Below are positions 24,987-36,000 of a stretch of 64,000 bases of DNA, piece after piece (position 1 is the first letter of the stretch; every line of letters starts with the position of its first letter). A program made the position numbers and the translations under genes. Source of the DNA: Burhinus oedicnemus (lineage: Eukaryota > Chordata > Aves > Charadriiformes > Burhinidae); assembly GCA_008921705.1 (NCBI GenBank), contig VFFE01007216.1, positions 2,792 through 66,791 of the forward strand, given 5' to 3'. The notes under the pieces are model-generated. The model did no database searches. It was not told the DNA's origin and saw only the letters and a program-made list of their open reading frames with translations.

Positions 24987-27446
24987 CTACATCTGCTTCC
25001 AGTCAGGAACTGCCAAGATGGCTCTGAAGGATTTAAGGCCTCGGACTCAATAAAAAGAAAAATAATTTCAACATTATTCTATCCAGAAGTACACAAATGC
25101 TCTTTTCTTCCCCTACATTTTCCCTTTGGATACGACTTATTTTGCAGAAAAGCACCATTTTCAGCATAAACTAATGGGCACACTTCCCCCCCACAAGAGC
25201 AGGATTTTTGGGTTGACTTTATCATTACGTGCCTTAATTCTGCCCTTTTACATCCATAATCACAGACTTCCATTGCATTTCAAGTACAGTTCAAAGCATT
25301 TAAGGGTTTGGGAACACTATGATGGCCTGTGTAAGTCCTTCATCTGGCCTTCTTAAACCAGATAATGATTGTGGTGCCTACCTTCAGCATTGGTCTTCAG
25401 AGATGAACTGGAGCTTTCATCATGTCTCAGGAGGGACTTCTCTCAGTGCAGGTTAATCCTATTTTCAGTTGGATTTATAGAAGCGGGACAGCAATGTGCA
25501 CATTTCCTTAGATCCACTGGACAATTGGATGTTGCTGCTTGAGTGCCCACACTTTAGTCATCCCAAATAAAGAGTAGACCCGGCAGGCTGGGGCATCAGA
25601 AAACTTCCCTCAGACATGATGGCAGCATTTTATCTCCACGTCCGTAACAGCTGCCAGATAGGTCTGTGGAGCACTTTTAAAATACAGATCAGAGCAAAGC
25701 TGTCCTGAGTTTGTAAAGAAGCTCCAGTAGCTGGGGGTGGGGGTGTCAGTGGTCTCATTCCCTCCTTACTGAATTTAGCAAAGGGTTTCAGACAGTAAAA
25801 ATTATGGAGACAAACATCAGCTTATTTTTAAAACTAAGACAATTTTGTGTTAATCAGAATCAGACGAAAGGAAATTATTTCTCAATTCAGCCAAAGTGGG
25901 AAGAGAGGAAGGGATCTTCCCCCTAAAAAAAACCCAGCCTCAATGAGCATTCCCCTGGGGCTGAAGCCAGGTTGCTGCCATCACCTTCATTCCCTTCATG
26001 ACTCCCAAAATCTGGGGAAAACTCTCACTGAACATTGCTATGACTTAATTTCACCTGGCTGGGTGCCAGGTGCTCCCTCAGTTCACCACCCTGCGCTGTG
26101 GCTTCATGGTTCTGAAAAACTGGTTCGCCCAAATGACCAAAGCAGCGGAACCAAACCCATCCCCGAAGCGGTGCTGCCTCTCAGCTTGGTGCTTCTTACC
26201 CAGCTTGTTCTAACCTCCAACAGGAGGGCAGGGAAAGGGGTTGACAAAGCGTAGCCTAGGAGCAGGAAAGTGGCACGTACTGATAAAAATCACCATTAAA
26301 TCCATCATTAGATTACTATTACGCAAGCAGCAGCATCTGCCTTATCTTAGTAAGGCTCTCGGTTCCACACCAGTTATTTCCTGTTGCAATCAGGTAATAA
26401 AAATGCATTCCTCTTCTGCGGATGAGGTAGAAAATTCACCTGTAGCTTCGCATTTCCTTTATTTTCTGATGTTCTCGAAGCCGAGACAGGAAAGGGTGAT
26501 ATTCAGTATTACAGAATATAACAGTCATCTTCAGATATTGAAAACAAGGAGTTGAAAACATGGATTGGAAAATACATGCAATCCAGCCTGTTACAAAAAC
26601 AATACAGCCCATTCACTTCCAATTGGTCAAGCTTCTTGTGAACTGTGTGTCCCCAAAGCATCTTATTAATGCTTCTGGATCTCCCAGCATTGCTCACATT
26701 TGTAATTGCATTAATCATGAATTATTACTGCGTCAAGTAATTTTGATACAAACAGGAAAGAACTGCTGGACAAACAGGAGACATTATGAGCACATTATGT
26801 ATTACCAGAAAGAAATGCAGAAATTCAGATCAATGTAAAAAGAAAACTGAAAAAGGAAGCGGGTGCCTTTTCAATGGCTGGCTGCTATACTTCAGAAATC
26901 CAGCTCCTCATCAGCTTTTAAAGGCGACTCCTGTGCAGAGCTGTCTCATGCCCAAGCACTGCGAGCTTCACACGCTGCCTTTCCATGGAGCTCAGAGATG
27001 GCACAGAGGGCGGGGGATCAGTACATTTGGAAAACAAATTAAATCTTTCTCTGAGGAAACACTGGCCGTGTCTGTTTCCTTCCCCCTTTATCATTTTCAG
27101 TAATAGGTCCTAGAGCTTTCCTCGCTACGGGCACACATTTTTTGTCACGCAACTGGTCTTTACAGACCACAACAAAGGAGCTTCTCTTAGCAAGGTTACT
27201 GCGTCAGCACCTTCCCTCTCTATACGCCAAACCTCTGAAGCACTGGGAGGAGGCAAGTAACGGAATGGCAACACATCAGTATAATTTAATTCTGGAATAT
27301 ACATCATTTCTGATCAAGCTGTTCTTCTATCCATCTTGACGTCCTCAAAGCACTGCACCGTGTTCATCTCCCTACGGATTTTGTCACCTTAATCATTATG
27401 GTAACAGAAACTAAGAGAAAACCACATCTGTTTATAAATATAGATA
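24987..27446. other. intergenic, no gene recognised
   Basis: AT-moderate DNA with short open frames only, ending at the LTR. Its last five bases, 27442-27446 (AGATA), form the left target-site duplication. Confidence 0.55.
27442..27446. repeat. left target-site duplication of solo LTR
   Basis: AGATA, identical to 28110-28114 on the other side of the LTR. Confidence 0.85.
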
Positions 27447-28109
27447 TGTCCTGGTTTAAGCAACACAGGAGTAATTTATCTTCTAATGCTTAGGAAAACT
27501 GCACTTAGAAAAGTGCCTGAATTTGACTCTAGTGTCTGGATTCGTGAAAATATTTACTTTACAGCCAGCTATGGTGTGTGGGTTTCAAGGTCTCCATGTT
27601 TTTCAAGCTCGCCAGGTGCAGGGATGAGGAGGAGCAAGACTCGGGCACTTGACCCAAGCTGCCCAACAGGAGTATTTCATACCATGAATGTCACATTCAA
27701 TATCAATTAGAAAGTTTGTTGCAAAGTGCTCGCTCTCCCTTAATGGCAGCGATCCTGAGAACTTCTTGCCCCGGTGCCGGACCCCTGAGGCCTTCCCTTC
27801 CTCCCAGAGCCGTAGTGCTCACAGTGTCCGACATTTGCTGTCCACCGCTGAGAGTGCACAGCTTCCTACTGATAGAATGGGCTGAGCATAATCCTTGTAT
27901 ATTTTATATTGGTATAGGGATCAATATTGGTGCTTTAGTTTTATAAGTGTTAATTATCTAGTCTTATTCTATTAAATCTGTTTATGTTTCAACCCCCGGG
28001 TTTCCTTGTTTTTTTCCCTATTCCCCTTCCTGGGTGGGGATGGGTCATGGGGTGATAGAATAATTGTTTAATGACAATAAATTGTTGTGGGTTTTCTCAA
28101 ACCATAACA
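27447..28109 (+). mobile_element. solo LTR of an avian endogenous retrovirus (663 bp)
   Basis: Begins TGTCCTGGTTTAAGC and ends CTCAAACCATAACA, so it has TG...CA ends. It is flanked by perfect AGATA duplications at 27442-27446 and 28110-28114. The internal order matches the bird LTR type starting TGTCCTGGTTT: a GACCCAAGCTGCCCAACAGG segment and a CATACCATGAATGTCA segment in U3, then TTGTATATTTTATA, a TATTAAATCTGTTTATG poly(A)-signal region and a CAACCCCCGGG...TTTTCC U5. No internal retroviral genes lie beside it, so it is a solo LTR left by recombination between two LTRs. A 5-bp duplication favours an ERVL-like class. Confidence 0.88.
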
Positions 28110-28114
28110 AGATA
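28110..28114. repeat. right target-site duplication of solo LTR
   Basis: AGATA, identical to 27442-27446. Extending to six bases breaks the match, so the duplication is 5 bp. Confidence 0.85.
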
Positions 28115-31100
28115 TAAACACTGTTTTATATTCATTGGTTCATGAGCTGATGAACCAATAAAGCATTTGACTTACAAACTTCAGACTGCAGAATCCTCTG
28201 TTCTCACGCTATAGGATCCTGCAGTATTGGGATGGGAATATCTCCACGTTCCCATCACCAAACCTGACTCCTGCATACCCAAATCTTCTCCACCTTGTTT
28301 CATGGACACTTCTGCTGTATGCCTTCTCAAACCAGCCTGTCAACAACATAATTATTTTCTCCACCCTTCACCAAGGAAAGCCACAGCTCTTCCATACCAA
28401 TCTCCCAGTTCAGAGAAAATGTAGCAGTCCTTGCTGTAAACATATGGACCACCAGTACAAACGGTGGGGAGTAGATAACCATATTGCTCAATGTGCAGCA
28501 GCTACATGGGGCCCAGTCCAGGTGCCCCCTTGTAGATACATTAGATGCCCTCGTGTTTGTGACTGATGATGCAGCACTACAGGAGACTTGCACCTTCTGG
28601 TGTCACAGCCAGATATCAGGCAACGTATCCTAAGAATTCTCTAATGGCAACAGATGCCTGTAAGTAGGCAACTGAGTTGAACTGTCATTAGCTAGGATAC
28701 AGAAATAGTTACCTTTAAGATCAAAGTCTGCTCTTAGAGACGACTGAAGAGAACAGAAAGGTCAGGCTAACCACAAAATCCAAAGCTACAAATGAAGAAA
28801 TAAGTGTTGCAGAGCTTCAGTGTGGAGCTGCAAGCCAAGCTGAAGGTGGAAAGTTCCAAATCCTCTACTGCTCCCTTCCTTGTTTTCTCTCTTGAAACAG
28901 GGAGGTTGTTGATGAAGGTGCACCACCCTTAGAGGCTTGCAAACCAGAAGCCAAACTGCTCATGCATAGTTTGCAAACAGGAGGGACACAACCCTCTACT
29001 TACCCTCCAAGCACCACAAGGCTCTTTGGATTGCTTCAACAGGGCTATACTTCTCTTTTTTCACATCCTCTTGGGAAGAAAGCAACATTGCTTACCATGT
29101 AAAGGCAAGGAAAAGTCTCACAGAAATCAAAGTTGGAAAGAACCATGAGATCATACTGTTTTGTGTGGGAGAGCACGTGGCCTAGACTCCCTTTGAAGGT
29201 TTTAAATAGCAGACACCAAGAGCAAATTCAAATTGAAAGCACTAAAATTAGAAGTAATGTATTCTGACAGTTGCAGTTGATCTTGCAAGAAGACAAAGGC
29301 AGTGCTACTGTTTGTCTTTGAAGTTGTGAGCAGCAGAACAAAGGACGATTGCAATTTTTCTGCTTTGCACCAGCGAACTCCAGGTCTGTAGGACACTGGT
29401 TTGACCATTATTGATCAAACAGAATACAGTCTAATATGCACGGATATGCAAAAAAGCTAATTTGTGTAGAAGCCCCTCAAAACCAAATCAAGCACACACC
29501 ATTTTATGTGGTCTTCAGCTTCGCCCTTGATTTACAACGACAGCTAGACTTTTTTGACTCAAGAGCAGGACAAGAGCAGTGTTAAAATACACGTAGCTAA
29601 AGCAAACATTTACAGACTCCTATGCTATGGAGTCACTCAGCCCACTCTTGCACTACAAAATCCTTCTAAAACAAAAAGCTTAAATCAGCATCAAAATGGC
29701 TCTGGAATTGCTTCTCCCAGCAGTGGAACAAGCTGATGTGAAGCAGACCAGAATGACAGCATTGAACATTTCCCATTTTGCAAAGAGCAAGAGAAACAGA
29801 CTGCAACAAGATTCCCCCCTCTGCCCTTCACTGTTTACTCAGCGAAGGCGAGCACAGTCTCTACATTGAATAGTACAGGTCTCTGCATCAAATTAATGCT
29901 AGTTCTGGTGTTTTAACAACTATCCTTAAACATTTTTCCAACCCTTTCAATTTAACTTACAAAAACTAACTCTCCAAAATGTAAAGTATTAAATAATTCC
30001 CTTTCCCCTTCCCTTATATGCAGTATCCTTACTGGACTTCAAGAAGAGGAAAATTTAACTTGAATAGTTCACAGTTGCTGCTGCCATCATTCGGTTCCAG
30101 CTTTGAAAAAGCTGTAACTGTAGTGAGAGAGGATTAAGGGAAGGAGAACTGCAACAAAACACAACTGGTGATCAACGCCAAGTTTCACTTCGAAACTTGT
30201 CACAGAAACAGATCCAATATGTGGTTTTATCACGCATTCTAAAACCTGTGATGCTTGCAGCAGCGTCAGTCATTTGCGCCTCTTATCAGAGGCTGACAAA
30301 CATGCTTGAAGGCAAAAGATGAGAGAAAGGAAAAGGACACATAAGAAAGCAGGAACGCAAACCTCATTTTAGGCTTAGACTTTTTCTCCCTTTGATCCAG
30401 TCCAATCAAATCCTGCAGGATCAGAGGTGCCATGGCATCCTGAATTCCCAGAAGACTAGAGGAGTTAAAGCTGCCTCTCTTCCAGTGTACATGGCAACCC
30501 CTCCCCACCTCTATTTGATGAAATGGGGTGACACCTCGTGTCTTTATTGAAGACACAAATAGGTGTATTGGGGGTCAAAAGCTATTCATCCAGCCATTAC
30601 GCCAAGAGATCTTCAAGGGAACATATTAGCAGTACACAGGTTGCCACAGAGAATCTGCAACAACAAATCCCAAATCCAATTTATGTCGAACTACACAATA
30701 TTCCTGAAAATATTGCTGTTCACCCGTGAGAGTACTTTGTGGTGTAATCTTCAGACTGCAGCAAAGAGGAAAAAGCTTATACATGTACTAGAGAGTTGCA
30801 CATATTTTATGGTATTTAAGATAACCCCATAGTTGTTTCCTCCTAGAACAACTTCTTATTTTGTACTAAAAAATATCCATTTTTCTTTTTTTTTTCCATC
30901 TGTGAGTGGCTCACTGTATTGCAATGATGCATAAAGAATACACAGTTTTTCAGTTTAGGTGATCTCACTTAAATCGTTACATGTGAGAAACCACAAGAAG
31001 GGCCAGAACAAGGTTTTGTTATATTTCACTGTATTAATTTAAGCAACTGCATCCATACATAAATGTCTAAAATATGTAGCCTAGCTATCACAGGAGCAGG

Positions 31101-31249
31101 TCTTCTGCAAGTCACTGGATGCTGTTGGTATACGGCAACTCTGAAAATGAGACCACTTATTACTTGTAATAAATTTACTACTGTGGGTAGACTGAACTGA
31201 AAGAATAGTCTGAAAAGTGGGAATTGTTACCTGTAATTAGAGAAAACTT
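28115..31249. other. intergenic, no gene recognised
   Basis: Only short open frames. A weak CR1-tail-like segment sits at 29118-29155. Composition becomes steadily more AT-rich towards the ARFGAP3 3' end. Confidence 0.55.
29118..29155 (-). mobile_element. possible degraded CR1 tail
   Basis: The segment TCACAGAAATC..AGTTGGAAAG..CATGAGATCAT resembles the minus-strand CR1 3' tail but is short and diverged. It could be a chance match. Confidence 0.4.
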
Positions 31250-31420
31250 TGAGCAACGGAACAGGCTGCCCAGAGAGGTGGTGGAGTCTCTGACTCTGGA
31301 GACATTCAAAACCCGCCTGGACGCCGTCCTGTGCAACCTGCTCTAGAGGTGACCCTGCTCTGTCAGGGGGGTTGGACTAGATGATCTCCAGAGGTCCCTT
31401 CCAACCCTGGTGATTCTGTA
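31250..31420 (+). mobile_element. CR1 LINE 3' fragment (~170 bp)
   Basis: Plus strand: the end of ORF2 (ACAGGCTGCCCAGAGAGG..GTGGAGTCTC) and the 3' UTR (GGTTGGACTAGATGATCTCC, then AGAGGTCCCTTCCAACCC), ending in one TGATTCTGT unit. It lies just beyond the inferred ARFGAP3 poly(A) site, convergent with that gene. Confidence 0.93.
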
Positions 31421-31928
31421 AAAACCAAAGCAAGCCCTGACCAGTAAAATTTTTTTGTTATACTAGCAAAATCATCTCTGTAGGGTGGGAAAGGAAAAAA
31501 CAAAGCAAATCTTCTATTGTAAAGCTCTACAATTAAGCAGGAAAAATGCTTATCTTGTACTACTCTCAAAAAAGAAAGATCATTTTTGGATTAATAAATT
31601 TAAACACAACAGCCACAAGAGAAAATTACCAGAACTAAGCGTTAGATATAAGAGGCACCTAGAAATTAAAAAACAAATACAGCTATACTATGTTAACTGT
31701 ATTTCAACACAGTAGCCACAGTAGCTTATTTTTCTATCCCAGCCTTAGTGTTTTGATTTCTAAATCACTATAGCAATTTCATGAGAAAGCTAGTTTCACT
31801 AATTGAAATTAAAATCTAATTTTACCAGATCATTGCATAGACAGAATACAGACGGCAGTATTTAGAAAGCTGGAGACTGGTGTCTGCACATAGAAATTTA
31901 ATTAAAAAATGAGTTTATATCAATTGTT

Positions 31929-31934
31929 TTTATT
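31929..31934 (-). terminator. candidate poly(A) signal of ARFGAP3
   Basis: AATAAA on the minus strand (TTTATT on plus). It is the first canonical hexamer after the stop codon. It is the likely main cleavage signal, but this is unverified and an upstream ATTAAA exists at 32425-32430. Confidence 0.5.
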
Positions 31935-32747
31935 AGATATCAGCAGTTTACAAATTTGAATTAAGAAATAAAGTTACAGAATGGAATTAACTCGGGCTCA
32001 TTCTTGGTTGTGAGGTTTTTTTCCCCAAGGTCATAATCGTTTTTATACAGGATGTCATCAACAATAAATTCTAGACTGTCTAAAACACAGCCCCACTATA
32101 TTTCCTCATTCAATATTTCATAATTTATCAAAAAACTAAGATTGTTCTAAACATTTTTAACAAATATTTAATTAACTGCTCTATTAGGCCCTTTATATAT
32201 TTTAATTTTTTCAATTTGTACACAATACAGATTTTTAAAAAGCACTTAAGGATTCTATATTGCAATTTTTTGTGACTTTCAAAACTAGGAATAAATAGAT
32301 TGTTCCCATGACAAGATGAAATCCACTATTCAATACACCATGTGTCTTTTCTTCTCCATACCTCACATCTAAGCATAAAATTTTCTAGCAGGAATATTGT
32401 TTTAGAACACTAATTCCCCATCATTTTAATACACATCAATTTACGACTGCAAGAGCTTCTACTTCCTGATAAGCGCAGGTTTAACTTAATTCTGTATTTT
32501 GCTACAGTCCACTAAATACCACCTCAGCATATGCTTAATTTAAATTTTCTTCTCCACAGCTCATAAAACAATTTGAAGACAAGTTATGTCTGGTGAGTAA
32601 GGATGCAACTGCATGGAGGTTTCTATTAGGAAGCCTCATTTCCAACGTATGGTTCATCCTTCTTTCTCTTTTCCTGCCTCACAGCCAAAAACAGTAATAA
32701 AGTAAACTTCCAACATCTAACATTAAGGTCGCTAAGAAATACAAGAC

Positions 32748-32767
32748 NNNNNNNNNNNNNNNNNNNN
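32748..32767. other. assembly gap, 20 N
   Basis: Twenty N bases inside the inferred ARFGAP3 3' UTR. The true length of the missing DNA is unknown, because a fixed small number of N is often a placeholder. Confidence 0.98.
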
Positions 32768-32994
32768 GGGCATATGCAATGTAACAAGTTGCTACAAGAT
32801 TTCTGCTCTGTAAAGATGAAAGAGCAGTAAGAAGAGGCTGAGCCAGAAAGCTGCACAAGTAAACAAATATGCTGGAACAATTAAAAACATCAACAGTCTT
32901 AAGGCAACCTTCATTCGAATCAGCAGTGTGATTACTTGTATATCTGAAGATAAATCCTTCTGTAATGTACTTAAGTATGTTGATACAAAAGACG

Positions 32995-33012
32995 TTATGA
33001 ACCATATCGATC
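32995..33012 (-). CDS. ARFGAP3: ARFGAP3 exon 16, coding part (DRYGS-stop)
   Basis: The acceptor is tacttttctag, preceded by a run of T. It then encodes DRYGS and a TAA stop at 32995-32997. DRYGS is exactly the human ARFGAP3 C-terminus, which fixes the end of the gene. Confidence 0.96.
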   Translation of the reverse strand, partial: DRYGS

Positions 33013-36000
33013 CTAGAAAAGTAAAAAAAAAAAAAACCAAAACAAAACAGACATGAGCATGTTTTCCACTGAAAGAAATTACTTTTACTTACATTTGTAA
33101 AATAAATAGTAGCTTAATTCTTAAAGAGTTAAAGAAAATTGACCAATGTTTCCAAGAACTGGCGTTTATGGTTAAACTCCAGAATAATTAGCCTGATTTT
33201 CAAACATCTGAGAGCTCCCGCTGACCTCATATAGGAAATGCAAACTAACTGGAGCACGAAGCATGCTTTACACTATTGAGACCAAGATATCTCAATTTTG
33301 TGCACAAACATGGATCAAAGGTATTACTGTCAAGTCAATTAACAAGCCAATGGGGCTTGAGTTGGGCTAGACGATCCCTGTAGGTCCCTTCCAACTGAAC
33401 TATTCTATTCTGAGTTATGAAGTATTATTACTTTAAAAATAAAGTGACAGCAAACAACTTCCATGACGGAATTTTTGTTTCAATTGTAAGAAAAGAAATA
33501 AATTATATACGGGAAAAGACAAAAAAGATATTGTAAGAGAGGTGACCTATCAGCTACAGATTTATTTTTTAAAAAGATAAAGATCCGCTGTCTACTACAA
33601 GAGACCTACAAAGCTTAAAACCAAATTCATTCTTTTCTCCCTAAAGATGATTCAACAGCAGGATCCATGATAGAAAATCCCTACAAAAAGGCTTTAACTG
33701 ATGTTTAATAGTTTGTAATATTTTTACTAACCTGTATAGATGTCATCACCCCATTAGCAAGTACAGAAAGTTTTCCAGCCACTGATTTCACTCCTTGTTT
33801 AAATTGAGCTATATCAGGAGCTGAAGGCAAGACATTTGTAATATTGTAGCTTCCTAAAAGGAGAACACACACACACACAAGAAGAAAACAGAAATTTATA
33901 TTAAAAGTAGCCTTTTTTTCCCCCCTGAAGTACAATACACTACTAGAAGCACTAAAGACGAACGTTTGATCACCACTGTAAAAAACACTAGGCACAGATC
34001 TCAAATTTCTGAAAGCATCTTCCTTTTAATGTTTTTCAGTTGTTCATAATTCCACCCAGAGTGTCATCTTCTACACTTTGTATCCGCAGCTGAGCAATTA
34101 ATGTTTGGATAAGATATGATTTATTCTGCACTTTCAATCTGCTCCGATGTTATTTGCCTTGTATCGTAAACAGCTGTTATTACCTTGCAATTTAAAGATG
34201 AATGCACTTCAGTGGTGGCTGAAGTGATGAACCCTATCTGTGTGCATGCATAAGCATGCTTTGCATGCTATATATACACATGTATTTTGCATTACTACAT
34301 CTGAGGCTTGGAAAATTCTATAGAAATTATAGTAAAGGTAAGTAAGTAATTTTTAAAACTCCAAAACAAAGCTGGCAATCCAGTCTTGCTTAAAGGCAAT
34401 ATAGTTCAGCCAGTAAGTGTTAGCTCTACTGCTATTATGAAAAGTATAGGCCTAAAGATAATAGAAATCAAAGATGTTTCCAAACTAACAGCATGCTAAG
34501 TATTAACACAATAATAATTACAACCATCCACTCATTTGCGAAAAGAATTACTGGCATGCCTTAATACTAAATACCTGATACTGTAAAAGGCACAAACAGC
34601 AGTAAAAAAGCATCACAGAACTATGATCTCAGGAATAAAATGGGGCTCCTGAGAGGAAGCATCCCAAAACAGACCGTTTTCAAAACGGAGACTGCAATCT
34701 GTAGCCTTAATTTAGACATGTAACCAACTGATAGTCATGACCAGTCGGGACACAACTGGTAACTTGTGAGTAGTTACTGAACCTTGGACAAGCTCATCCA
34801 GCTGTGGACTCCACAACCTGCCTCTTCCAACCTAGGTGATTCTATGATTCCTTTCGACAGAGGCTGCTCACGGGACGTTTCTACACACTGGCAGCCTTTT
34901 CCTTTTGAACAGAGGTGGAGGAGGAAAAGAGAGAGAACCTGCAGCTCCTCTTTTCATGGGAAATTAAAGACACCTGCCTCATTAGTACACTGAGTATCTC
35001 CAGACATTACTGTAGATAATTTGATTTACCTAAGTTAAGTGGCTGGTTTGTAGCGGCAGATGCATAGTCGCATTCAGATGGCTCCCCACTCCATTCTTTA
35101 GAGCTGGCTGGTAGCGGTTTCTACAATGCACGGGGGCATGCTTGTTTATAGATTATTTTCAAAACTTCACTGTCACTGAGGCAGCCCTATTTCTGAACTG
35201 TAATTTTGACTTCCTTACAATCTGTTCGACTTATCAAATGCTTCAGCATTTTTGTTATTAAAGTCAGAGTAATGGAAATAAAACTTGCAGATATAAATAA
35301 CCTAAGAAAAACTCTAACCACTTTTGAGCCACATGAATTTTCTCATGTTTTTCTGGTTATGTATGGTTGTCTGAAAAACTTCTTGTAAACGAGACATGAA
35401 AGCAACTCCCTTTTATTGTCATTTCCTTCAAAAATCAGCATCTACAAGTCAGCCATCTCACATGCCATCTTTCATAACCAACAGGTCTGAAATAATGCAA
35501 AGTAAAAGCATTTTCTTGCAGCCCCCCCTCTTTGGTAAATAGCTCCTATAGTATTCTGCACAAAAGCAAGCATCCCAAAACTGTTCTACCCTAAAATCTC
35601 AGCAGTGCTCATAAAAACAACTTTAGATTCAAAGGACATTTTATTCTGGCAAGGGCCCCAGAATTACAGTAGCATTTTTGTTGCCAACCTCCAGTCTCCT
35701 GATTACCTTTATTTTATGGAACTAATGATGGCCTTGGCAATAATTCAACACCAGACAAGCTATCAGTGCAGTAAAACTTCTCCAAGAAGGGCCATTGTCA
35801 AAAGATAATCTTTGGGGTGAGGGGTGTAACAGAAAAACATGCAGGAAAGGAAGACATTCTGTAGATTGAATATAGTGTGAATTTATAATATGCAAACTAA
35901 TAATTCTTGGTGTATTTTTTTCCTTACTATTATTTTAGAGGAGTTAACAACCCACAAAATTTAGCAGAAGTTTAGTCTTTGTAATGTCACTTTACACGTA

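Larger units (their letters stand above)
31905..32994 (-). other. ARFGAP3: ARFGAP3 3' UTR (inferred extent)
   Basis: The sequence downstream of the TAA has no further recognisable coding. It is AT-rich and contains the 20-N gap. The first canonical AATAAA in gene sense lies about 1.06 kb after the stop, so the UTR is inferred to end just beyond it. An ATTAAA variant at 32425-32430 could give a shorter form. Without transcripts the end is approximate. Confidence 0.6.

Noticed and set aside
1..31900. A4GALT coding exon expected on the left by human synteny
   Set aside because: No ~350-codon minus-strand frame with glycosyltransferase features is present. If A4GALT is here, its coding exon must lie left of position 1.
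32626..33040. Hydrophobic minus-strand frames crossing the N gap that look like a membrane protein
   Set aside because: They are out of frame with ARFGAP3 and lie in its 3' UTR after DRYGS-stop. AT-rich minus-strand DNA gives Phe/Leu-rich frames by composition.
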